In this document: in pieces, positions 1 through 5,491 of the stretch | Layout of the letters: every line of letters starts with the position of its first letter | How positions within the stretch are numbered: position 1 is the first letter of the stretch | Assembly: GCA_030614645.1 (NCBI GenBank) | Contig: JAUWTR010000144.1 | Location: 1 to 5,491 of the forward strand | Reading direction: 5' to 3' | Length of the DNA stretch: 5,491 nt | From: Candidatus Aminicenantota bacterium | Lineage (GTDB): Bacteria > Acidobacteriota > Aminicenantia > Aminicenantales > Aminicenantaceae | Translations under genes and position numbers: made by a program | The notes under the pieces: model-generated | Databases searched by the model: none | Seen by the model: the letters and a program-made list of their open reading frames with translations, nothing else | Told to the model about the DNA's origin: nothing

Positions 1-1
1 A

Positions 2-367
2 AAAGAGTTCTATGAAAAAGCGACCACCACAAGGCGGCACGAAAGCCGGTCGGCGCTCGACTTCTACCAGGGCATGGCTTATAGGAAGCTGGGCCGGGAA
101 GACAAGGCCAGGGAAATGTTCGATGCCCTGATAACGTTCGGCAAGAAACAAATGAATTCTCTGAAAGCGGGCACGACACTCGAGTTCTTTGCCAAGTTCG
201 GCAAAAAGAAGTCTATAAAAGACCAGAGGGCCGACGCACTATACCTGATGGGGCTCGGATTCATCGGAAAGGGCGACGTGGAAGCCGCAAAAAAGAAGCT
301 TGGGGAAGCGCTCAAGCTGAATGCCAACCACCTATGGGCGAAAATACATCTTGAAGACTTCGAATAA
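2..367 (+). CDS. TPR protein, C-terminal fragment (probable DUF5107-TPR protein), 5' partial
   Basis: The reading frame is open from position 2 with no start needed and ends at TAA 365-367, giving 121 visible codons. The gene therefore begins upstream, and the ATG at 74 is most likely an internal Met. Seen: two helix-pair repeats of TPR type. The first runs roughly over visible residues 14-45 (around SALDFYQGMAYRKLG and KAREMF). The second, about residues 75-115, is a textbook TPR: ADALYLMGLGFIGKGD followed by AAKKKLGEALKLNANHLWA. TPRs are protein-interaction scaffolds. From family knowledge, the repeat ending in 'N-H-x-x-A-x-x-H-L' resembles the C-terminus of long bacterial proteins that join an N-terminal DUF5107 domain to TPRs. 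The DUF5107 gene directly downstream supports this, but the N-terminal domain lies outside the window. The next gene overlaps or follows within about ten bases, so the two are probably co-transcribed. No function can be assigned from this fragment alone. Confidence 0.85.
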   Translation, partial: KEFYEKATTTRRHESRSALDFYQGMAYRKLGREDKAREMFDALITFGKKQMNSLKAGTTLEFFAKFGKKKSIKDQRADALYLMGLGFIGKGDVEAAKKKLGEALKLNANHLWAKIHLEDFE

Positions 368-1814
368 GGGGAATGCCATAAAAAAAAATGTAATTCTTTT
401 ATCAGTGGTTATTCTGATGACGTCTTGTGCGAACACGCCTGTCCAAACCGTACATGTCAACGAGAAGCCCGGGGAAGGCGCGTTCAGTCTGGTTCGCACG
501 AAAATCGAACTGCCGGTCGTGGATTTTGAAGGAGCGGTGTTCTACGACGAATTGGGCTACCCGCATGTTGATTTCAAGAAGTTCGACCGTAAAAACCCCG
601 GTAAGGTCATTAAACCGTTCGAGGCTGTTGTGCTTGAAAACAACTACGTCAAGCTGACGCTGATTCCGGGAATGGGCAAGCCGTATTCGTTTATTTACAA
701 AGTCACCGGGCATGAGGAATTCTTCATTCCCAAGGTTGCGCAAGTGATGACCTCACCAAACAACCTGAAGTGGTGGTTCGCGCTTGGGGGTGCCGAGTAC
801 ACCATGCCTGACAACGAGCACGGAGAGACCTGGGCGGCGAAATGGGAGTGGGAGATAGCCGGGGATTCCCAGGCAAAGAAAACCGTCCGGATGAAAGTAA
901 AGGAGCTTCGCTATGGCCTGGTGGAAACCATCGACATTTCCATGTACCCGGACAAGGCGTATTTTGAGGCGGCCATCAATATATCTAATCCGACCGGAAA
1001 GCCGGTCGACTTCCAGCATTGGATCAACCCCATGTGGGTACCCGGCGGCCAGGGGGAGATTACACCTCATACCGAGTTTGTGATACCCACCCGGCAGATT
1101 CTCGTCGATAAAAGGAAATTCAACGACTGGATGCTCGACTACCACCCTGAGAAGAGCAGGATGCAGTCTTTTGATGGCCCACTCCGGTTTATAATGGGAT
1201 GGAAGGGGGCAGGCGATCTTCTCGCGTGCAAGCTCGAGTACGGTTATTATAGTGCGTTCTCGCATGATGAGGACGAGGGGATAGTCCGCGTATTTCCAAA
1301 AGATAAGTGTCCGGGTTGCAACATCTGGGCGTGGGGAGTAAATCCGAAGCCGGATACGAGGGAGCGCTTTTCCGGCGACGAGAAATGCAGGGGATACGTG
1401 GAAATGTGGGGCGGTATAACGCACGGTTTTGCGAAATACTACCGGCTCGAGCCCGGCGCATCAATTTCCTGGAAAGAATGGATGTACCCCTATCACCGGA
1501 CAAAGGGGCTGCATTATGCGAACGAGGATTTCGCCGTGACCTTTACGCGCACGGCCGGGGGGAAACACATTCTGCGCTTGTGCCCGGCAGGCGACCTGTC
1601 GGGCGTAGAATGCAAGGTTGTTACAGCCGGCTCGAACCGTACGTGCCTCCACGTTGTATACGATTCCATATACCCTAAAAAAGAGTTGCCGCAGTTTACC
1701 TGTCCTGCGACAAAGGAAAAGCTAGAGCTGATTATCCTAAAGGAGGGTAAAGAGATAATTCGGCTGCCTGATTCTCTGGAATTCGGTACCTGTCCCCCTT
1801 TTATCGGGGAATGA
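321..1814 (+). CDS. DUF5107-domain lipoprotein (start uncertain: 321, 351 or 378)
   Basis: From ATG 321 the product is 497 residues. Around residues 21-36 there is a Lys-Lys pair, the hydrophobic stretch VILLSVVILM, then a lipobox-like M-T-S-C with Cys36 at 426-428. This fits a type II signal peptide and a lipid-anchored mature protein. Ala follows the Cys; there is no Asp inner-membrane retention signal. Residues about 60-410 match my recollection of DUF5107: LENNYVKLTLIPGMG (105-119), EYTMPDNEHGETW (159-171), HWINPMWVPGG (233-243), WAWGVNP (336-342) and YVEMWGGITHGF (359-370). From memory, the family is a beta-sandwich related to galactose-mutarotase-like folds, and its activity is not established. 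The protein has ten cysteines after the signal, including CPGC at 330-333. The start is unresolved: ATG 321 overlaps the TPR gene by 47 bases and gives an unusually long n-region, TTG 351 is intermediate, and ATA 378 has the good ribosome binding site and gives an ideal signal peptide. The last codons may be REP-derived. The gene converges on, and overlaps, the minus-strand gene. The DUF5107 call is fairly sure; the function is unknown. Confidence 0.85.
   Translation: MPTTYGRKYILKTSNKGNAIKKNVILLSVVILMTSCANTPVQTVHVNEKPGEGAFSLVRTKIELPVVDFEGAVFYDELGYPHVDFKKFDRKNPGKVIKPFEAVVLENNYVKLTLIPGMGKPYSFIYKVTGHEEFFIPKVAQVMTSPNNLKWWFALGGAEYTMPDNEHGETWAAKWEWEIAGDSQAKKTVRMKVKELRYGLVETIDISMYPDKAYFEAAINISNPTGKPVDFQHWINPMWVPGGQGEITPHTEFVIPTRQILVDKRKFNDWMLDYHPEKSRMQSFDGPLRFIMGWKGAGDLLACKLEYGYYSAFSHDEDEGIVRVFPKDKCPGCNIWAWGVNPKPDTRERFSGDEKCRGYVEMWGGITHGFAKYYRLEPGASISWKEWMYPYHRTKGLHYANEDFAVTFTRTAGGKHILRLCPAGDLSGVECKVVTAGSNRTCLHVVYDSIYPKKELPQFTCPATKEKLELIILKEGKEIIRLPDSLEFGTCPPFIGE
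366..372 (+). promoter_or_regulatory. Shine-Dalgarno-like site aagggga overlapping the upstream stop codon
   Basis: The purine run AAGGGGA begins inside the TAA stop of the TPR gene and lies five bases before an in-frame ATA codon at 378-380. Neither ATG 321 nor TTG 351 has a comparable site at the right spacing. The site suggests translational coupling to the upstream gene and bears directly on where the DUF5107 lipoprotein starts. This is inference from spacing only. Confidence 0.45.
1785..1803. repeat. Possible REP-like half-site at the 3' end of the DUF5107 gene
   Basis: The string GGTACCTGTCCCCCTTTTA holds the palindrome GGTACC and is directly preceded by GAATTC (1779-1784). From memory, units of the form GGGGACAGGTACC with flanking A/T runs recur in many environmental bacterial genomes as REP-like elements near Y1 (RAYT) transposases. 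Only one copy is present here and no transposase is in view, so the call rests on recall alone. If correct, the last residues of the DUF5107 protein (GTCPPF and following) are encoded by the repeat. A weak CCCC/GGGG hairpin spans 1794-1809 but has no following T-run, so it is not a terminator. Confidence 0.3.
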
Positions 1815-4167
1815 TGGTGAACCGGTAGGGGTGCTGATGGGTGGAGATGCCGGATAAATTTTTAAGCGAGAGGCTAATACGGTAAAGATGATGTTTGTTG
1901 AGTGGATAGGAAGAAGACGGTATGAATTCCAATGACAGGATCTCCCCTTCTGTTGTCCCTTTAAAAAGTTCTTTATCGAAATATTGTACCCGGACATCAT
2001 ATGTTCCAAGATCAGAACCCAGTTCCAGATGGAATTTTGAGATTTTCCTCCATGAAGTAAAATAGAACACATAATCCCTGTTTGCCTGGGGCAGGATGAA
2101 TTTTCCCGGTTCCTGCATTTTCGCCACCCGGCCCAGGGAATAAAAAACGATCTTTTCACCTGTAGGGAAGGCAGTGTTTATGGGATAAAGTAGAACAGGT
2201 TTCGGGAACAGGACTATCCAGCTTGAGAACAGGGTAATGCCCGCCAATGCAATCGCAACATGACAGGAGTATCGGAATGTAAAATTATGTTTTTTTACAA
2301 CAAGATACAGAAGGATAAATAGAGGAATAGCCGCTATCCAGATGATGTTCGGCGGCCAGTATGCATCGTCCATCTTGGTAAAGGACGGAAGGAACTTGGG
2401 CAGATAAAAGTGCAGATTGCTAAGATGAAGAAAAAACGTCCCTGCTCTTTGTGTCTCACCATATGTCGTAACCTGGTAAAGAGCCAGGGGATTCTTCAGC
2501 AGGAGATAAGTGAAAACGAAACTGACAAATACGGCAGCGGAGAAAAGAACGGAAAATATTTTTTTTGCATTGTAAGCCAGAAAATAACCCAGCATAATGC
2601 CGAATCCCCAGGTGACCGCAACAACCGGTCTGGCCTGGGGCGCATATCCTGTCCTCTGTGTCATAAAAGCCGAGAAAAGAATATAGGGCGCCAGGATAAA
2701 AAGAATAGCATACAGCTCTTGACGTTTTCTCTTGAACATTTCGATCATTCCCAGAAAAGCAAAAAAGTATATCGGAGAGTAAAGAAGAAATCCATCTTTC
2801 TGGTCGAGGAAATAGCCGGCAAGGGTCTCCCAGCGGTAGCGGAAGGGAATGTCCACAAAAACCGTTCGGATAAAAGCTAAAAAGCCTTGGGAACTGAGCT
2901 GGCCTTTGGTAGAAATGGCGGAGGGGGAGAGGGAACCATAGAGGGTATACTGAAAATACAGGTGAAGAAGAACGAGGATGAGGGGGAAAACAAGAAAAGC
3001 AAGCACATTCCATTTGACCTTGTGCTTTTTAAGAAAAACCCATAGACCGTATAGGATCAGAGTCCCGGCAATGATCACATATTTGATGGAATGAAACCAG
3101 ATGAATGTCGATAGAATCAGCCCGATGCCCAGCATATGGCTCCTTGAAAAAGAGGCCCGGTGGTTGAGAATACGGAACACATAAAAGGATAATAGGGTTA
3201 TGAGGAGTTCTGGATATAAATGGAAACTGTAGAAAAAGATCGGGGAGGTGAAACAGAACAGGGCCCAGAGTATAACAGCCAAGTTTTCTTTGTTCCATGC
3301 ATGTCGAGCATAAAGGAAGATTTGAATGCCTAAAAAGGCTCCGATAAGGCTTATACTGAAACGCAAAATGATTAAAAGAAGCTTTCCCTTGAACAATGAA
3401 GCCAGGGCATAAAAAGGGAGCATAAGAATGGAAAAGCCCGGAGAATGAAAGGAATACTTTCCTTGTGTGCCGGGGGCGATGTGCCGGACCAGTTGGGTTT
3501 CAGGTGGCATGTATTTTTTATAATCTCTGTTTTCGTAATTATTGGCCAGATTGATGTCCCCGTCATAGAGAAGGCTGTGAGATATCATTAGATAATGGGG
3601 TTCGTCTCCGGAAAATGTAATGTCCTGGGATATGATCATCAGGGAGCCTGCATTGTAAACAAGGATTGACGTAAGGAAGAGCAAGACGAGTTTTTTCTTA
3701 AGCGGCATTTTACTGAACGTGTTTGCCCAGGATCCGAAAACAGATGGTTTTTTCAGGTGGAGTGTCCAGATCCCTGCTGCTTTGAGATAGAGGACAGCTA
3801 TGAGGACTGCTATGCCGAGAAGGCTAAAACGGGTAATCAGGTCATCCGAACTCAGATAGTGCCGGTTGGCAAGTGGCATGAAGAGGAAAAAAAGGACAGG
3901 AACCCAGCTTAGAATATTTCGCATTAGGACGTCATTGAAGTTTGTGTTAAACAGGCGGGAGAGCCATTTTGAAAAAAGCAACCACAGTCCTGTCATGATC
4001 ACAAACACAAGAACCGTCTGGAGAAGAAATGGGCCCGGTTTCCAGGCAAAAGCATGGTTGTCAAAGACCATATGCCGTGCCTGTTCGCAGAACTGAAAAA
4101 AATATACCAAAAGGCTGCTAAGAACAATGAAAACAGGAACCTGGAAGAGCAGGAGTTTCTTTTTCAT
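1801..4167 (-). CDS. Large polytopic membrane protein, GT-C/GT39-like glycosyltransferase candidate
   Basis: The product is 788 residues from the ATG at 4167-4165, which opens MKKKLLLF; no earlier start codon is seen in frame close upstream. About 16-17 hydrophobic segments are visible, near residues 5-24, 47-66, 84-99, 112-133, 160-179, 245-260, 263-285, 297-315, 319-333, 347-378, 387-407, 460-475, 487-502, 515-557, 607-624 and 636-655. After the fifth segment comes a periplasmic-type loop with SGDEPHYL (186-193), DGDINLANNYENRDY (202-216) and HSPGFSILMLPFY (241-253). Acidic residues in such a loop followed by an H-x-PG helix are typical of GT-C enzymes (PMT/ArnT-like), which transfer sugars from lipid-phosphate donors. 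D187, E188 and D205 are candidate catalytic or metal-binding residues. Residues about 665-788 are hydrophilic and strand-rich, probably a soluble extracytoplasmic domain. No Shine-Dalgarno site precedes the ATG. Donor and acceptor are unknown, and an uncharacterised non-enzymatic relative is possible. Confidence 0.8.
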   Translation of the reverse strand: MKKKLLLFQVPVFIVLSSLLVYFFQFCEQARHMVFDNHAFAWKPGPFLLQTVLVFVIMTGLWLLFSKWLSRLFNTNFNDVLMRNILSWVPVLFFLFMPLANRHYLSSDDLITRFSLLGIAVLIAVLYLKAAGIWTLHLKKPSVFGSWANTFSKMPLKKKLVLLFLTSILVYNAGSLMIISQDITFSGDEPHYLMISHSLLYDGDINLANNYENRDYKKYMPPETQLVRHIAPGTQGKYSFHSPGFSILMLPFYALASLFKGKLLLIILRFSISLIGAFLGIQIFLYARHAWNKENLAVILWALFCFTSPIFFYSFHLYPELLITLLSFYVFRILNHRASFSRSHMLGIGLILSTFIWFHSIKYVIIAGTLILYGLWVFLKKHKVKWNVLAFLVFPLILVLLHLYFQYTLYGSLSPSAISTKGQLSSQGFLAFIRTVFVDIPFRYRWETLAGYFLDQKDGFLLYSPIYFFAFLGMIEMFKRKRQELYAILFILAPYILFSAFMTQRTGYAPQARPVVAVTWGFGIMLGYFLAYNAKKIFSVLFSAAVFVSFVFTYLLLKNPLALYQVTTYGETQRAGTFFLHLSNLHFYLPKFLPSFTKMDDAYWPPNIIWIAAIPLFILLYLVVKKHNFTFRYSCHVAIALAGITLFSSWIVLFPKPVLLYPINTAFPTGEKIVFYSLGRVAKMQEPGKFILPQANRDYVFYFTSWRKISKFHLELGSDLGTYDVRVQYFDKELFKGTTEGEILSLEFIPSSSYPLNKHHLYRISLSLKNLSGISTHQHPYRFTIIPR

Positions 4168-4296
4168 TGGAGGACAATTATGTAATAAATCAATAAAGGA
4201 AACAATGGGAAATTTTAAACTTCCTTCCGTAGTTATTCGTATAGTATAGTATCCGGTATTGTAGAGAGGTTTAATTTTTTATTATGGAGGATGAAC
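4168..4296. promoter_or_regulatory. Divergent intergenic region with candidate promoter elements
   Basis: This AT-rich spacer separates the minus-strand membrane-protein gene from the plus-strand TolC gene, so promoters for both should lie here. Two overlapping TATAGT boxes occur at 4240-4245 and 4245-4250. Read on the other strand, the same bases give TATACT-type boxes, so they could serve as -10 elements in either direction. No good TTGACA-like -35 box stands at 16-18 bases on either side, so the assignment is tentative and activator dependence is possible. No riboswitch or strong hairpin was seen. Confidence 0.3.
4286..4290 (+). promoter_or_regulatory. Ribosome binding site ggagg of the TolC-family gene
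   Basis: GGAGG ends six bases before ATG 4297. An in-frame ATG at 4291 touches the site and is too close to be used, so 4297 is the preferred start. The ATG at 4284 is in a different frame and overlaps the site. Confidence 0.75.
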
Positions 4297-5491
4297 ATGC
4301 TAAATAAACGAAGCCTGAGTATTCTTGTTATTCTTTTTGTTTTTGGATTTTTCTCTTTGGGCTATGGTGAAGACACTGTGTCTCTGACATTGGAAGAATG
4401 TATCACAACAGCGCTGGTAAACAATCTAAGGATCTCGATCGAGAGATACAACCCTGAGCTGGCAGATGTCTCTATTATCCGGGCCAAGGAGTTATTTATG
4501 CCGCGCTTTGATCTTAGTTACGGCCGCCAGCGGACAGAAAATCCTTCTTACTGGTGGCTCCAGGGATCCGACACCCAGATTTCCAAGTATTCGGATTATT
4601 CCGTCTCTTTTATCCAGCAGATCCCCACAGGCGGCAACCTGTCGCTGTCTCTGACTAATTATTCTTCGGACACCAATGCGGCTTTCCAGCTCATCAATCC
4701 CAGATACGGCAGCACCATCCGGTTTGATTTCACACAGCCGCTTCTGAAAAATTTTGGCCGCAAGGTCAGCCGCAAGGAGATCATAATCGCGCAGAACAAT
4801 CTGGAGATCTCTCAGCACCAGTTCAGAATTGTTTTGCTTGATACCATATACAGGGTCCAGGAAGCCTACTGGAATCTGGTCTATGCTATTGAAAATCATA
4901 ATGTTAAAAAGCAGTCCCTTCAGCTGGGCCGGGACCTTCTTGCAAAAAACCAGAAAGAGGTCGAGGTCGGAAAACTTGCTCTAATTGAGATATTGAATGC
5001 GGAAACTGTGGTCGCTCAGCGTGAGGCAGACATTCTCCAGGCCGAAGTCCTAATAAGGAGATATGAAGACCTCCTCAGAAATATTTTAAATAGGGATGCT
5101 ATGCTTCAGAGTTCCGGGCAGAAGATCATTCCCCTTGATGATCCGGCCTTTATTGCCAGGGGGGTTTCGCTGCAAAAAGTCCTAGATATCGCTTTAATAA
5201 GTCGGCCTGATCTGAAGGCAACGGAGAAGAATATCGAAACCAAGGAATTGAACCTGACTATTGCCAAAAATCAGTTGCTGCCCGGACTGGATTTGAACTT
5301 ATCCTACTGGAGCCCGGGTCTTTCAGGCGACAGACTCCTCTATCTCGATGACAATCCTTTTTCCGGCATCATTGTCGGGAGGGAAAAGGGAAGTGCCGGA
5401 GATTCTATAAGTGATGCCTTCAAACTTCTGTATAACAACTGGTCAATAGGCGTGACGTTGTCATTCCCTTTAAGCAGTATTTTTACACGGG
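4297..5491 (+). CDS. TolC-family outer-membrane efflux protein (OEP), 3' partial
   Basis: The frame from ATG 4297 stays open to the window end: 398 codons plus one base, no stop. Residues 1-24 form a Sec signal peptide, with NKR followed by the core SILVILFVFGFFSL and probable cleavage after GYG before Glu25. The mature part begins VSLTLEECITTALVNN, the typical OEP opening. Two OEP repeats are seen: about residues 28-265, and again from GVSLQKVLDIALISRPDL (289 on), which includes the usual AKNQLLPGLDLNLSY pattern (323-337). Repeat 1 has the strand segment FDFTQPLLKNFG (143-154) and long helices around 160-265 (YRVQEAYWNLVY; LLAKNQKEVEVG). Such proteins trimerise into an outer-membrane barrel with a periplasmic helical tunnel and export substrates with an inner-membrane pump and an HlyD-type adaptor. 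The usual length is about 450-520 residues, so roughly 50-120 residues are missing beyond the window. No pump or adaptor gene is in view; one may follow downstream. Substrate is unknown. Confidence 0.92.
   Translation, partial: MLNKRSLSILVILFVFGFFSLGYGEDTVSLTLEECITTALVNNLRISIERYNPELADVSIIRAKELFMPRFDLSYGRQRTENPSYWWLQGSDTQISKYSDYSVSFIQQIPTGGNLSLSLTNYSSDTNAAFQLINPRYGSTIRFDFTQPLLKNFGRKVSRKEIIIAQNNLEISQHQFRIVLLDTIYRVQEAYWNLVYAIENHNVKKQSLQLGRDLLAKNQKEVEVGKLALIEILNAETVVAQREADILQAEVLIRRYEDLLRNILNRDAMLQSSGQKIIPLDDPAFIARGVSLQKVLDIALISRPDLKATEKNIETKELNLTIAKNQLLPGLDLNLSYWSPGLSGDRLLYLDDNPFSGIIVGREKGSAGDSISDAFKLLYNNWSIGVTLSFPLSSIFTR

Noticed and set aside
79..327. 82-codon minus-strand ORF opposite the TPR gene
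   Set aside because: It mirrors a well-supported TPR coding frame and its product (Ser/Phe/Pro-rich) shows no domain or start signal.
753..1424. 223-codon minus-strand ORF opposite the DUF5107 gene
   Set aside because: The plus strand carries clear family motifs here. The opposite product is low in recognisable structure, and long antisense ORFs are expected in GC-rich genes.
1779..1790. Adjacent GAATTC and GGTACC sites, reminiscent of a cloning polylinker
   Set aside because: No other polylinker sites or vector sequence flank them and the coding frame runs through them. Chance or a REP-like repeat explains them better.
1794..1809. CCCC/GGGG hairpin as an intrinsic terminator
   Set aside because: The stem is only about five base pairs and no T-run follows on either strand.
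2410..2880. 156-codon plus-strand ORF inside the membrane-protein gene
   Set aside because: The minus strand encodes continuous membrane helices here. The plus product is Lys/Ser-rich with no domain, as expected when complementing hydrophobic codons.
3890..3906. aaaaaaaggacaggaac as a second copy of the REP-like motif
   Set aside because: It lacks the GGGG and GGTACC parts and encodes an uninterrupted membrane helix (VPVLFFLF) on the minus strand.
4492..4899. 135-codon minus-strand ORF opposite the TolC gene
   Set aside because: The plus strand encodes conserved OEP helices and strands; the antisense frame has no ribosome binding site or recognised motif.

Overview
The window reads as ordinary chromosomal DNA from a Gram-negative (two-membrane) bacterium. 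It encodes a probable lipoprotein with a lipobox, a many-pass inner-membrane protein, and a TolC-type outer-membrane channel. The TolC protein and the DUF5107/TPR pair look, from memory, like proteins of uncultured lineages such as Candidatus Aminicenantes or Omnitrophica. That is a weak impression and nothing in the window fixes the taxonomy. There are no rRNA or tRNA genes, CRISPR arrays, transposase genes or phage genes.

Layout. (1) Positions 2-367, plus strand: the last 121 codons of a TPR protein that begins outside the window, probably the C-terminal part of a DUF5107-TPR protein. (2) Positions 321-1814, plus strand: a predicted exported DUF5107 lipoprotein, overlapping or tightly coupled to gene 1. 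Its true start is uncertain: ATG 321, TTG 351, or a non-canonical ATA at 378 that has by far the best ribosome binding site. (3) Positions 1801-4167, minus strand: a 788-residue polytopic membrane protein of GT-C-like glycosyltransferase character, convergent with gene 2 and overlapping it by 14 bases. (4) Positions 4168-4296: a 129-base divergent intergenic region, AT-rich, with overlapping TATAGT boxes. (5) Positions 4297-5491, plus strand: a TolC-family outer-membrane efflux protein, 398 codons visible and cut by the window end.

How they fit together. Genes 1 and 2 probably form one transcription unit and may work on the same, probably carbohydrate-related, substrate. The membrane protein and the TolC gene are transcribed divergently from a shared spacer. 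All three complete or nearly complete products are envelope proteins, but nothing shows that the three units act in one pathway. Base composition changes near position 1800: the DUF5107 genes look richer in G+C than the membrane-protein gene.

I did not find a convincing new multi-gene system. The points most worth a second look are the start of the DUF5107 lipoprotein, the REP-like tail and overlap at about 1785-1814, and the uncharacterised GT-C-like protein with its extra N-terminal helices and C-terminal soluble domain.
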